From Sphingomonas natans (GTDB taxonomy: Bacteria > Pseudomonadota > Alphaproteobacteria > Sphingomonadales > Sphingomonadaceae), in contig NZ_JAUOTP010000001.1 of NCBI RefSeq assembly GCF_030546695.1, forward strand, positions 124,001 to 188,000: a stretch of 64,000 nucleotides of DNA. The letters run 5' to 3'. Shown here one piece after another: positions 8,573-17,487 of the stretch; positions within the stretch are counted from its first letter, which is position 1; each line of letters begins with the position of its first letter. Below the pieces are notes generated by a model. That model searched no databases. It was not told where the DNA came from and worked only from the letters and a program-made list of their open reading frames with translations. The translations under genes and the position numbers were made by a program.

Positions 8573-9628
8573 ATGCAGGCGAGCAGGCGGGATGTGATGT
8601 GGGCGGTGGCGGCGTCGGCGCTCGTCGCCGCGGCGGGCACGTGGCCGCTCGGCGCGGTGATGCCGGCGGCGGGCGACCCTTTCGCCGGGGTCGATCCCGA
8701 GATGATCGACGATCTGCGGCTCGTGAAGGACATGATCGTCAGCGCCGAGAATCTCGCGGCATTCCGCGCGCGGCCGCCGGCGGTGAAGGCGCATCCCGTG
8801 CCCGAGCCCGTCATCGCGAAGGCACCGCTGGAGGTTCGGATGATTCCGGGCCTGCCCGGCCAGCCACCGGTGCGGACCTTGATCTTCGACGGCGCGCCGG
8901 GCCGCAAGGCGCGCGGGGCGCTGATCTGGATCCACGGCGGCGGCTATGTCGCGGGCTCGGCCGGTATCGGTGCGGCGCTCCGCGTCGCGGCGCAGGAGCA
9001 GGGGTGGCTGATCGTCTCGCCGGAGTACAGGCTCGCGCCCGAGGCACGGTTTCCGGCCTCGCTCGCCGACAATTATGCGGCGCTCAAATGGGTGCACGAC
9101 AATGCCGACACGCTCGGTGTCGATCGGCGCCGGATCGCGGTGGGCGGATCGAGCGCCGGCGGCGGGCATTCGGCGATGCTTGCGATCGCGGCGCGCGATC
9201 GCGGCGAGATCCCAGTCGCTTTCCAGGTGCTGATCTATCCGATGCTCGACGATCGTACCGCGAGCAGCCGGCCGGCCAGACCAGGGACCGGGCAGTTCAT
9301 CTGGACGCCGCAAGCGAACCGGTTCGGTTGGGCGTCGCTGCTCGGGCAAGCGCCGGGCGGGGCGGGCGCGCCGGCGGGGGCGGTGCCCGCGCGGGTGGCG
9401 AGCGTGAAGGGCCTGCCGCCGGCGTTCATCGGCGTCGGCACGCTCGATCTCTTCTACGACGAAGACATTGCGTATGCGGAGGCGCTGACGCTCGCGGGCA
9501 TCGGCGTGGATCTCGCGGTCGTGCCGGCGGCGTTCCACGCGTTCGACGGGGTGGCGCCGGCGGCGCGGGCTTCGCGGGCGTTTACGGAGCGGTGGCTGCG
9601 CGATCTGAGTATGGCGTTGGCGGCGTGA
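8573..9628 (+). CDS. Exported alpha/beta-hydrolase of the hormone-sensitive-lipase type
   Basis: 351 residues. The N-terminus QASRRDVMWAVAASALVAAAG looks like a Tat signal (RRD). The oxyanion motif HGGGY and nucleophile elbow GGSSAGG are those of HSL-family (family IV) esterases. The C-terminal GTLDLFYDED and AFHAFDG supply the Asp and His. AGGGAGA precedes the ATG. Because it lies in the pectin locus and shares the divergent operator with the GH105 gene, a role in removing acetyl or other ester groups from pectin fragments is a reasonable inference, but nothing in the sequence fixes the acyl group. Confidence 0.82.
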   Translation: MQASRRDVMWAVAASALVAAAGTWPLGAVMPAAGDPFAGVDPEMIDDLRLVKDMIVSAENLAAFRARPPAVKAHPVPEPVIAKAPLEVRMIPGLPGQPPVRTLIFDGAPGRKARGALIWIHGGGYVAGSAGIGAALRVAAQEQGWLIVSPEYRLAPEARFPASLADNYAALKWVHDNADTLGVDRRRIAVGGSSAGGGHSAMLAIAARDRGEIPVAFQVLIYPMLDDRTASSRPARPGTGQFIWTPQANRFGWASLLGQAPGGAGAPAGAVPARVASVKGLPPAFIGVGTLDLFYDEDIAYAEALTLAGIGVDLAVVPAAFHAFDGVAPAARASRAFTERWLRDLSMALAA

Positions 9629-9641
9629 CGTCCGGCCACCA

Positions 9642-9760
9642 CCGCTCATCCTGAGGAGGGACTGAGCTTTGGCGAAGGCCCGTCTCGAAGGACCTGCGAT
9701 GTCGCACCAGTCCTTCGAGACGCCCCTTCTACAAGCTCAGTGGCTCCTCAGGATGAGCGG
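9642..9760. repeat. 119-bp imperfect palindromic repeat (REP pair)
   Basis: The outer 17 bases (9642-9658, CCGCTCATCCTGAGGAG) are perfectly repeated inverted at 9744-9760. Inside them, an ACTGAGCTT...GAAGG block and a GTCTCGAAGGAC block are also mirrored. It lies between two convergent genes, so it can act as a bidirectional transcription stop as well as being a member of the local REP family. Confidence 0.85.
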
Positions 9761-9804
9761 TTTGGGAACAGGATGAGCGCGGTCGGGATTTGGCGGCCAG
9801 CAAG

Positions 9805-12501
9805 CTAGCTCGTCCTCGGCTCCTGCGCCGAGCTATTGTGCGGCGGAATCGTCGCGCGGTCGATCGCGTCGGGGACGAGCGCGAGCATCTGGATCGCGGC
9901 GAGGCCCCATTGCGCGGCGGCGTTGGTCGAGACGGACGGCCATTCGACGACGCCCGCGACCTCGTGGCGGGGGTCGGTGGTCCAGGTGCCGAGGCCCTGA
10001 TCGCCCGAGAAGAATTCGACCGCGGCGCGATCGGCGAGGCGCGTATCGCCGCTCGCGCGGGCGGCGTAAGCGGTGAGGCGCGAATAGCCCTCGCGCAGAT
10101 TGCGCGCGCCGAACGGCTCGCCGAACCGGGCAATGTATTCGGCCTTGGGCGCGTTGAACCAGCGGCAATAGTCAAGCCAGGCGGCACGGTATGCTGGCAT
10201 GTCGATCAGCTGGATCAGTTCGGCATTGATCTCGACCGCGCCGAACACCGAGGTCAAATGCTGGAGGCGGATCTTCTCGTCGCCGCCGACGAAGTTGCCG
10301 GTCCTGGGATCGTAAGGCGCGGTGTTGGTCATCCAGCCATATTTGAGGCGGGCGATGCCGGCCATGCCGCGCATGATCCGGTCGCGCCATCGCGTATCGC
10401 CGGTCCGCTCCCATTCGGTCAGCCAGGCGGCGACATAAGCGGTCCAGCTCGGGCCGAAGCCCATCTCGAACGTGCCGGCCGGCCCGGCATAGGCCTTCGC
10501 GCCGGGGATCTTGCGGCCGATATCGACGGTGGCCAGCGCCTGATCCGAGGTCAGCAGATCGCGGAGGATGTCGCCCACGCGGTCGTCGGCGGTCAGGTAA
10601 TAATAGATGCGGCGATAGGCGGCGTTGCTGACGCGCGGCTGCTTGGAGCTGTCGCTCCAGTGCTGGACGCCGTGGCGCGTGCCGAGCCCGTTGAAACGGC
10701 CGAGATGATAGGTGTCGACCTCGGACGTGTGGCGCGTCATCGCCTCGGCCAGCCGCCACGCCTGCGCCTTGCCCGTGCGCAACGCCTGCTGCCAGAGCCA
10801 CAGATCAGGCGAGAGTTCGCTATTGTCCCAGGCGAAGCCGCCGATGTCGTAGCGCCAGACGTGCCGGTCCCCGTCATAGGTGTGCATCACGTCGCCATGA
10901 TCCCAGAAGCCGTACCAGGAGCGTGCTTCGACCTCGTGCGCGTAGAAATCGACGAGGTTGTCGAGCTGGTTCTCGACGATCGTGCGGTTGGGGGTCGAGC
11001 GATCGGGCAGGCCCCAATCGCCGAACACTGCAGCCGCGTGGAGCGCGGCGGGATCGGCCATCAACTGCGGGGGCAAGGCATTGGCTTCGGCCATCGCCTG
11101 GAGCGTGTCGGACGTGGGGGTGGCGTCGAGCGCCCAGAGCGTCAGCTCGTTGGTGCGGCCGATGCCGGTCGCGCTGTCCCAGCCGGGCTCATAATCCTCA
11201 TAAGTGATGTCGAGCCCGCGATTCTGCGCGTCATAGCCCTCCATCCCCATCACGCCGCGATAGGTGCGCAGGTCCATCGGCGGGGCGGCGGGCGACCAGA
11301 GCCAGGCGGTGACGCTGGCTTCGTCCTGCGCCGCGTCGCGGATGGCGAGCGCGCTCGGGTGGCGCTGCCAGAACCAGCGCTGGGCGAGGGCGACGCCGCC
11401 GGTCGGGCTGCCGACATACGCCAAGCCCGGCGCGCGCTTGCCCGCGCGTGACGCGATCCAGGCGAAGCCTTCGGTGGTGCGCTTCTCGATGCGGAAGCCG
11501 TCTGCGGTGGGCTGTTCGAGCGCGAAATCGCCCCAGGTGGGGATCGTGTCGAGCCCTTCGCGGACGGCCTTGTTCATGCTCGCGAGATCAGGGACGGCGC
11601 GGCCAGCGATCTGGGCTTCGCGAAAGCGCGCGCCCGGATCGCGACGCAGGCCCGTGAGCGGCCGGACCGCCTCGGCGAAGAGTGGGCCACCGGTGGCGAA
11701 GCGGACGTGGCGATCGTGGGGCTCGCCGCGCATCGGCACGGCGGCACGCAGGCCGAGCGAGGCGAGAAAATCCTTCTGCGGATCGCCGTCGAAGACGAAG
11801 CTGTGGAGGACGCGCAGATGATTGGCGCCGGCATAGGCATAGAGGCGGACGGTGAAGGGCAGCCAGCGGCGGCGGCCCTCGATCACATGCATTCCCGTAA
11901 GCTTGACGACCGCGCGGACCGAACCGCTTTGCTCGACGACCGCTTGGTCGACATGGCCGGTGAAGGGGACCGCCGCGCCGTCGAGCGAGGGGCGGACGCT
12001 GCCGACGAGGGTGAGCGCGCCCATCAGTCGGCGGCCGTCGCGCATGGCGGAGCGGATCAATGCGTCGCCGCTGCGCGGGATCTCCCAGGCGAGGCTGCCG
12101 ATGCGGATCAAGATCGCATCGGCGCGCTGCTCGATGCGGACGGGGGTGGCGGGGGCGATGGGCTTGCCGGGGCGGACGATGACGTCCGGCGCGGCGGTGC
12201 CGGCCTCGAGCGCATGCGCGGTCCATTTGACCGAGCCGTCGGGCCAGGTCGCGGTGACCCAGCTCTGGGCGGGGAGCGGCTTGCCGCCGCTCTCGGCGGC
12301 GAAGGTGGCGCGGCGGGGCAGCGCGCCGCGCGGCCAGGCGACGCCGAGCGTCTGGCCGAGCTGGAGCTTGGGCGTTTCGCCTTCGATCCAGTGGAGCGCG
12401 GTGGGCCGTGCCTTGGCGGGCGCCGGGCGGGCGACGGCAGCGGCGGGCACGAGCGCGGTCGCGCCTATCAGCTTCAGCGTGTCGCGACGGGTCGTTTGCA
12501 T
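9805..12501 (-). CDS. Exo-rhamnogalacturonan lyase-like protein (PL26 / YetA-PcRGLX type)
   Basis: 898 residues, beginning QTTRRDTLKLIGATALV, a clear Tat signal. The length, the N-terminal beta-rich part with GQTLGVAWPRGALP, and the central (alpha/alpha)-type region (GFWDHGDVMHTYD, YDIGGFAWDNSELSPDLWLW, HHLGRFNG-like and HGVQHWSD blocks) resemble the PL26 exo-rhamnogalacturonan lyases, which release unsaturated disaccharides from chain ends. Those disaccharides are the natural substrate of the GH105 enzyme in the same locus. The family call rests on overall pattern and context and is less certain than the neighbours. It follows the DUF6250-like gene with a REP copy between, and probably belongs to the receptor-led operon. 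Confidence 0.7.
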   Translation of the reverse strand: MQTTRRDTLKLIGATALVPAAAVARPAPAKARPTALHWIEGETPKLQLGQTLGVAWPRGALPRRATFAAESGGKPLPAQSWVTATWPDGSVKWTAHALEAGTAAPDVIVRPGKPIAPATPVRIEQRADAILIRIGSLAWEIPRSGDALIRSAMRDGRRLMGALTLVGSVRPSLDGAAVPFTGHVDQAVVEQSGSVRAVVKLTGMHVIEGRRRWLPFTVRLYAYAGANHLRVLHSFVFDGDPQKDFLASLGLRAAVPMRGEPHDRHVRFATGGPLFAEAVRPLTGLRRDPGARFREAQIAGRAVPDLASMNKAVREGLDTIPTWGDFALEQPTADGFRIEKRTTEGFAWIASRAGKRAPGLAYVGSPTGGVALAQRWFWQRHPSALAIRDAAQDEASVTAWLWSPAAPPMDLRTYRGVMGMEGYDAQNRGLDITYEDYEPGWDSATGIGRTNELTLWALDATPTSDTLQAMAEANALPPQLMADPAALHAAAVFGDWGLPDRSTPNRTIVENQLDNLVDFYAHEVEARSWYGFWDHGDVMHTYDGDRHVWRYDIGGFAWDNSELSPDLWLWQQALRTGKAQAWRLAEAMTRHTSEVDTYHLGRFNGLGTRHGVQHWSDSSKQPRVSNAAYRRIYYYLTADDRVGDILRDLLTSDQALATVDIGRKIPGAKAYAGPAGTFEMGFGPSWTAYVAAWLTEWERTGDTRWRDRIMRGMAGIARLKYGWMTNTAPYDPRTGNFVGGDEKIRLQHLTSVFGAVEINAELIQLIDMPAYRAAWLDYCRWFNAPKAEYIARFGEPFGARNLREGYSRLTAYAARASGDTRLADRAAVEFFSGDQGLGTWTTDPRHEVAGVVEWPSVSTNAAAQWGLAAIQMLALVPDAIDRATIPPHNSSAQEPRTS

Positions 12502-12530
12502 CGGACTCTTTCTTCGACGTGGTGTGGGGC

Positions 12531-12556
12531 GCCCTCGACAAGCTCAGGGCGAACGG
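12531..12556. repeat. Single REP copy supplying a gene end
   Basis: The stretch GCCCTCGACAAGCTCAGGGC followed by GAACGG matches one arm of the local REP family (CCGTTCG-CCTGAGC-TGTCGA-GG, read on the minus strand). The TGA inside the repeat is the stop codon of the upstream gene. Confidence 0.75.
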
Positions 12557-13248
12557 GGGGAGGGAGCGTCGATCGTGAGGTTGCGGATCTGGAGGTGGCT
12601 CCAGGTGGTGCGCAGGGCGAACCAGCCGTGGCGATAGGGCGCGGTGTCGGTCAGCGCGAAGAGCGGGCGGCCGTCGCGCTCGACCGTGGCGCGGCCGTCG
12701 CGCGCGGTCAGCGTGATCGTCGTCCAGCGATTGGCGACGAGCATCGCGGCCGGATCGGTGCGGTCATGTTCGGGACGGAGCGGGCGGTCGCCGGGGCGGG
12801 CGACGTAGCGGCGCATCCGGGTCGTGCTGTTCCGGTTTCCGCCGATGCCGACATAATACGTGCGCAGCGTATCGTAATCCTCGAACCTGCCGGTGCGGGG
12901 ATGCGCGAGCGGCGAGGTGCCGTCGGCTTCGCTCGCCATCCAGAAGGCGTTGAGATCACTGACCTTGTCGTTCGCGCCGCCGGCCGTGACCGCGCGAGCT
13001 TGGAAGCGGATCGTGACCGGGGCGTCGAGCGGGCGATCGAGCCAGAGGGTCAGGCCCTTGGGGCTATCGATATCGAGCAGCGCGCCGCGGCGGGTGACGC
13101 GGGTCGCGGGATCCTCCCCCTCGATCCGCCAATGCGCGAGATCGAGGGGGACGCGATTTTGAGCGTGACCTTGCGCGGTCAGCGAAAGCGCGAGAACACA
13201 GAATGCGGCCGTCCGCGAAACCCGTTCGTGCTGAGCCCATTGAAGCAC
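12544..13248 (-). CDS. Secreted DUF6250-like protein of pectin loci
   Basis: About 234 residues. After a hydrophobic signal (AAFCVLALSLTAQGHA) the mature part is beta-sandwich-like: DLAHWRIEGEDP, LDIDSPKGLTLWLD, VTIRFQARAV, DLNAFWMASE, RTYYVGIGGNRNSTTRMRRY, then HGWFALRTTWSHLQIRNLTI. This pattern is what I recall for DUF6250 proteins, concanavalin-like domains that accompany rhamnogalacturonan enzymes; a glycan-binding or lyase role is unproven. No ATG is available: the GTG at 13248 is the best start, and it lies within a REP element. The stop codon and last residues (RSP) lie in another REP copy. It is downstream of the receptor gene on the same strand. Confidence 0.65.
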   Translation of the reverse strand: MLQWAQHERVSRTAAFCVLALSLTAQGHAQNRVPLDLAHWRIEGEDPATRVTRRGALLDIDSPKGLTLWLDRPLDAPVTIRFQARAVTAGGANDKVSDLNAFWMASEADGTSPLAHPRTGRFEDYDTLRTYYVGIGGNRNSTTRMRRYVARPGDRPLRPEHDRTDPAAMLVANRWTTITLTARDGRATVERDGRPLFALTDTAPYRHGWFALRTTWSHLQIRNLTIDAPSPRSP

Positions 13249-13345
13249 TGTTCTTGGTTTCCCTCTAAGAAGGCAGAACAGCCCCCTTCGACTGCCTGCA
13301 AGGCAGGCGCTCAGGACAGGCTCCGACAAGCTCAGGGCGAACGGG
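13221..13345. repeat. REP pair over the 5' end of the DUF6250-like gene
   Basis: A left arm starting CCCGTTCGTGCTGAGC at 13221 and a right arm ending GACAAGCTCAGGGCGAACGG at 13344 are degenerate inverted copies of the local REP unit. A second internal palindrome (GCCTGCAAGGCAGGC) lies near 13294-13308. The element separates the receptor stop (13372) from the DUF6250-like coding region and overlaps its proposed start. Confidence 0.75.
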
Positions 13346-13371
13346 ATTAACACGCGATCAGGAACTGCACC

Positions 13372-16239
13372 CTACAGCTTGGCGCGGACGCCGCCGTAGA
13401 TGCGCCGACCATAGGTTTCGACGATGTTCTGGCGATAGGCGCTGTTCGCATTCTCGGTCCGCTGCGCGTGGAACAGGTTCACGCCTTCGAGGAAGACCGA
13501 GATGTGATCGTTGATATTGTAGCTGGCAGAGCCGTCCCACTGGCCGAAGGCCGCGCCCACGGCCGGATTGTTGCCGCGATCGAGCGCCGCGATCAGATAT
13601 TTCGAGCGCCAGTTATAGGACATGCGGATCGAGAATTTGCTGTCCTCATAATAGCCCGAGACGTTCACGCTGTGGCGCGACAGGCCCGGGAAGGTAAGCG
13701 CGCCACCCGTGAAGTAATCGAGCTGATTATAGCCCTTGTCCTTCGAGTAAGTGTAATTGGCGGTCACGCCGGTGTTCTTGAGGATGCTCGGCAGGAAATC
13801 GAACGCTACCTGGCTGCCGACCTCGACGCCGTTGATCTGCACCTTCGATGTGCCGTTGACCGGCAGCGTGATCGTGTAGTTCACGCCGTTGATCAGCTCC
13901 TGCTGCGTCGTGCGATCGACGAACGAGCTTATGTCCTTGCGGAAGAAGGTCGCCGACAGGAAGTTGACCTTGCTGATGTACCATTCCAGCCCGAAATCAT
14001 ATTGCTTGGCGCGATAGGGCTGCAGGCTCGGATTGCCGCGCGATCCGGTGAAGCCGACCGAATCGAGCGTGAAGCGCGGCGCGAGATCCGACGGCGCCGG
14101 ACGCGCGATCACCTCGGTCGCGGTGGCGCGGGCGAACAGCTTGTTCGGGATCAGCTCGGCCTTCAGGTTCACGCTGGGCAGGAATTCCGTATATTCGCCC
14201 TTCTGCGAGAAGGGCGACACACGTGCCGCCAGCCCTGTGCCGGTCACGATCGAGCCGCGCGATTCGGTCTTGGTGTTGATCACGCGCGCGCCGAGCACGC
14301 CGCTCACCTTGATGCCCGCGGGCTCGAACGCGAAGGCGGTCGAGACGTAGCCGGCGATGTTCTTCTCATAGACGCCCCACGTATCGGTGGGGTTGAGGTT
14401 GCCGAACGGATCGGGGACGCCGGCGGCATTGGCGACGTCCATGCCGAGGTTCAGGAAGCGCTGATAGCCATCGAAGCCGAGGCTACCGGTATTGAAGAAA
14501 TTGTGATCGCCGAGATCGAAATTCGGCTGCACGATATTCTGGATCTGCTGGAGGATCGCGGCGTTGCTGCCGGTGGAGACGACCTGCGCGACCGAGCTGC
14601 CGGTCGCATAATTGGCGAGCGTGACATTGCCCTGGCCGGGCGTGCCCGCGACATAGCCGTTATAGGTCTTGGTGCCGTCGTACAGCTTGCTGGTGACGTC
14701 CACGTCGCGCTTCTGCACGCCGAACCTGATCGAGGTGAGGAAGCTTTCGGGCTTATATTCGAAATCGATCTTGCCCGCTTTTTCGGTCTGGTTGTTGTAG
14801 CGAGGCCGCCGCAGGACGATGAACTGGGTCAGGCCCTGCGTCGTGGTCGGATCGATCGGCAGCACGATGTTCGGCGCGCCCGAAGAGCCGCTATAATCAA
14901 CATCGATGAAGGCGAGGCCCTGCGCGGCGGCAGTGGCGTTGATCTCGTTGTTGACGGCCTTCGCCTTGGCATAGCTGCCGCGCGCCGAGACGGTGAAGCG
15001 ATCCGAGACGTCCCAGTCGCCGCCGACCTGACTGTTGATATTCTGGCGATCGATCGTGCCGAGGATATTGCGATAGGTCGCGCTCAGGCCGCCCGCCGTG
15101 CCGATCGTGCCCGGTGCGGCGACGAAGCGGACGTGGCTGACCGTCTGATCCTCGCCGAGCGTGGTGTTGGCGAGGCTGACGCCGCCGTTGGTGGCGGCCT
15201 GGACGGTGCCGAGCTGGAGGAACTGCGAGTTCAGCTTCTGCTTGCCGCGCGTATAGGTACCCTCGACGAACAGCTTGAGATTGTCGACCGGACGATATTC
15301 GACGATGCCGTTGAACGCGTAACGCGTCGTCAGCTCGCGGTTGATCACGTAGCGCGGGATATCGGGGAAGAAATCGCCGAAGCCGTTGCGGTCGATATCG
15401 ACGCAATTCTCGTCCACGCCGATCCGGTCGGTCGTGCAGGCGGGCGCCATGACGGGCTGGTTCCTGTCGACCTGGCGCCAGCCGGTGGTGCGCGCCTGAT
15501 CATACCAGAGGCTGCGCTTCTCGTAGGTGCCGGACAGCAGGATGCCGAGCTTGTCCTCGAAGAAGGTCTTGCTGCCGATCAGCGCGAACTTCGGATCCCA
15601 GCGCTTGGCGAGATCGGTATATACGGTCTGCGCGGAGCCCGCGAGGAACGGCTTGCCGTTATTGTCGAACGGGCGGCGCGTGATGACGCGCACGGTGCCG
15701 CCGAGGCCGCCTTCGGTCATGTCGGCGGTGGCGGACTTCACGACCTCGAGACGCGACACGAATTCGGACGGGATGTCGCGAAATTCGACCGCGCGGCTGG
15801 ACACGCCGGCGCCGGTGGAGAGCTGGGTCTGGCCATTGACCTCGACGCGGTTCAGCGCCGGATCGGCGCCGCGGATCGCGACGCCCGAGCCTTCGCCGCC
15901 GGCGCGCGTGATCTGGACGCCGGTGACGCGCTGGAGCGCTTCACCCACATTCTTGTCGGGGAACTTGCCGATGTCCTCGGCCGAGATCGCATCGAGCACC
16001 TGCGCCGATTCGCGCTTGATGTTGAGTGCGTTGGCGAGGCTTTGGCGGATGCCGCTGACGACGATCTCGTCGCCGGCGGGCGTGCCGGCGGCGGGGGCCG
16101 GGGCGCCCTGCGGCGTGGCAGCCGGTGCGGCCTGCGCGCCGGCGGTCTGGGCGAAGGACGGATCGGCCGCGACCAGCAGGAAGGTGGCGACCGCCAGACC
16201 CGAGGCGTGGCTCCGCCATGAACGTGAAGTGCCGATCAT
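13372..16239 (-). CDS. TonB-dependent outer-membrane receptor
   Basis: 955 residues. A signal peptide (about 1-31) is followed by a Pro/Ala-rich linker. The plug domain begins DEIVVSGIRQSLANALN and carries IGKFPDKNVGEALQRVTGVQ, the hallmark of the Caulobacter/Sphingomonas TonB receptor subfamily. The beta barrel extends to the C-terminus, which ends YGRRIYGGVRAKL with the aromatic/charged pattern of an outer-membrane terminal strand. GGGAGGA six bases upstream of the ATG supports the start. It probably imports oligosaccharides produced by the surface and secreted lyases of this locus, and leads an operon with the DUF6250-like and PL26 genes. An operator-like palindrome lies 43 bases upstream. 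Confidence 0.93.
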   Translation of the reverse strand: MIGTSRSWRSHASGLAVATFLLVAADPSFAQTAGAQAAPAATPQGAPAPAAGTPAGDEIVVSGIRQSLANALNIKRESAQVLDAISAEDIGKFPDKNVGEALQRVTGVQITRAGGEGSGVAIRGADPALNRVEVNGQTQLSTGAGVSSRAVEFRDIPSEFVSRLEVVKSATADMTEGGLGGTVRVITRRPFDNNGKPFLAGSAQTVYTDLAKRWDPKFALIGSKTFFEDKLGILLSGTYEKRSLWYDQARTTGWRQVDRNQPVMAPACTTDRIGVDENCVDIDRNGFGDFFPDIPRYVINRELTTRYAFNGIVEYRPVDNLKLFVEGTYTRGKQKLNSQFLQLGTVQAATNGGVSLANTTLGEDQTVSHVRFVAAPGTIGTAGGLSATYRNILGTIDRQNINSQVGGDWDVSDRFTVSARGSYAKAKAVNNEINATAAAQGLAFIDVDYSGSSGAPNIVLPIDPTTTQGLTQFIVLRRPRYNNQTEKAGKIDFEYKPESFLTSIRFGVQKRDVDVTSKLYDGTKTYNGYVAGTPGQGNVTLANYATGSSVAQVVSTGSNAAILQQIQNIVQPNFDLGDHNFFNTGSLGFDGYQRFLNLGMDVANAAGVPDPFGNLNPTDTWGVYEKNIAGYVSTAFAFEPAGIKVSGVLGARVINTKTESRGSIVTGTGLAARVSPFSQKGEYTEFLPSVNLKAELIPNKLFARATATEVIARPAPSDLAPRFTLDSVGFTGSRGNPSLQPYRAKQYDFGLEWYISKVNFLSATFFRKDISSFVDRTTQQELINGVNYTITLPVNGTSKVQINGVEVGSQVAFDFLPSILKNTGVTANYTYSKDKGYNQLDYFTGGALTFPGLSRHSVNVSGYYEDSKFSIRMSYNWRSKYLIAALDRGNNPAVGAAFGQWDGSASYNINDHISVFLEGVNLFHAQRTENANSAYRQNIVETYGRRIYGGVRAKL

Positions 16240-16281
16240 CCTGCATCCTCCCTGTATGTCAGCGCGGGCGTGCCATATATT

Positions 16282-16294
16282 GGGATGGCATCCC
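16282..16294. promoter_or_regulatory. Candidate operator 3 of the pectin locus
   Basis: GGGATGGCATCCC is a perfect 6-1-6 palindrome 43 bases upstream of the TonB receptor start. Its surroundings (ATATA before, TGTGG after) also resemble those of the site at 1703-1715. It is the third copy of the GGGAY-N3-RTYCC pattern. Confidence 0.55.
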
Positions 16295-16437
16295 GTCTTG
16301 TGGTTTGCGTAAAACGGTTCGCCGCAGCTTTCAAGCCTGATGACACGCGCGCCCGCCAAAGCGGGATGAACGGAGGGTGATCGAAAGTGCAGGACGGATC
16401 GCCGAGGGACGGCGTTCGGCACCGCTTGCGCGCCGGC

Positions 16438-17487
16438 CTAGGGCGTAAGCGTGAAGACCAGTTGCGCACGATCGCGGCCGCGCGAGACGATCATCTCGAC
16501 CGGATCGCTGCCGCCCAGTACGCGCGCCAGTTCGGAGGCGCTGGAAATGGGCGTGCGCCCTGCCGAGAGGATCACGTCGCCGATGCGCAGCCTCGACGCC
16601 TCGGCGATCGAGCCCTTTGCGACGTGCACGACGACCGCGCCGCGCCCGCGATCGGCACCCAGGCGCGCGGCGAGGATCGGCGAGAGATCTTCGGCAACGA
16701 GGCCAAATGGCGGTGGCGCGACGTCTGCGGTCCGCATCAGGCGGCTTATGGTAATCGTGACGAGATCGGCGGGCAAGAAGCGATCGGGGCGACCGCCATC
16801 GCCGAGACCCGCCTGTGCGAGCGCGACGACCCGGCCGTCGGCGCCGAGGAAGGGTGTGCCGTCGGGCGGCGCATCGCCCGTCCCGTGGATGCGCAGATAA
16901 TAATCCTGCGTCGCGCCGTCGGTTGCGAAATCGCTGGCGACGGTCGCCTGTTCGACGATGCAGCCGCTGCCGTTGGGCGAAGCCAGCGTGAAACCCCAGG
17001 ATCCGGGCGGGGCGATGTCGGGATCGCCGAGCGCGAGCGAGGGCAGATCGATGCCGTCGAGCTTCACGAGCGAGATGCCCGTCAGCGGATCCTGCGCCTC
17101 AACCTTGCCTTGTAGCTTGCGGCCGTCGAGCCAGGCATCGAAGGTAAGGCCTGCCGGGACGGCAGCGCTGGTCACAACGAGCCCGTTGCCGCTGATCAGC
17201 ACGCCCTGCGGCGCCGGCCCCTGCAGCCCGGGCACGCGCAGCGAGACGATGGCGGGACAGGCGGCAGCGGCGCTATCCGGCAATTGCTCGAGCGGCGAGG
17301 CGCGCTTGACGACGTCGCGGATCGGGGTGGTGACGCGCTGCTCCACCGACTGGATCGGTTGCCAGAGCTTCGCGCCGAAGACGATGCCGACGGCAATGAG
17401 ACCGGTTACGCCGAGCCCCTGCGCGATCCGGCGGCGCCATGGGCGGTTGCGCGTGTTGAGCGCGTCGGGGTGGGTCGCCTCAATCAC
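16438..17487 (-). CDS. Membrane-anchored HtrA-like PDZ protein lacking the catalytic triad
   Basis: 349 residues. An N-terminal transmembrane anchor (AQGLGVTGLIAVGIVFG, about 21-37) is followed by a trypsin-like (S1C) fold. GNGLVVTSAAV stands where HtrA proteases have the TNNHV histidine, DPLTGISLVKL where they have the catalytic Asp (TDLAVL), and PPDGTPFLGADGRV where GNSGGP carries the Ser; all three residues are changed. A C-terminal PDZ domain (FGLVAEDLSPILA...GDVILSAGRTPISSASEL) is intact. It is therefore likely a binding or scaffolding pseudoprotease in the periplasm. The GTG start overlaps the last 8 bases of the ClC gene, so the two are probably translated together. Confidence 0.78.
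   Translation of the reverse strand: MIEATHPDALNTRNRPWRRRIAQGLGVTGLIAVGIVFGAKLWQPIQSVEQRVTTPIRDVVKRASPLEQLPDSAAAACPAIVSLRVPGLQGPAPQGVLISGNGLVVTSAAVPAGLTFDAWLDGRKLQGKVEAQDPLTGISLVKLDGIDLPSLALGDPDIAPPGSWGFTLASPNGSGCIVEQATVASDFATDGATQDYYLRIHGTGDAPPDGTPFLGADGRVVALAQAGLGDGGRPDRFLPADLVTITISRLMRTADVAPPPFGLVAEDLSPILAARLGADRGRGAVVVHVAKGSIAEASRLRIGDVILSAGRTPISSASELARVLGGSDPVEMIVSRGRDRAQLVFTLTP

Noticed and set aside
9642-9760. CRISPR array
   Set aside because: The repeated stretches here and elsewhere are inverted pairs without regular spacers, so they are palindromic repeats, not CRISPR. No tRNA or rRNA gene was recognised in the window either.
13468-16221. A 917-codon open frame on the plus strand opposite the TonB receptor
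   Set aside because: Antisense shadow; the receptor on the other strand has a signal peptide, plug and barrel motifs and a good ribosome site.
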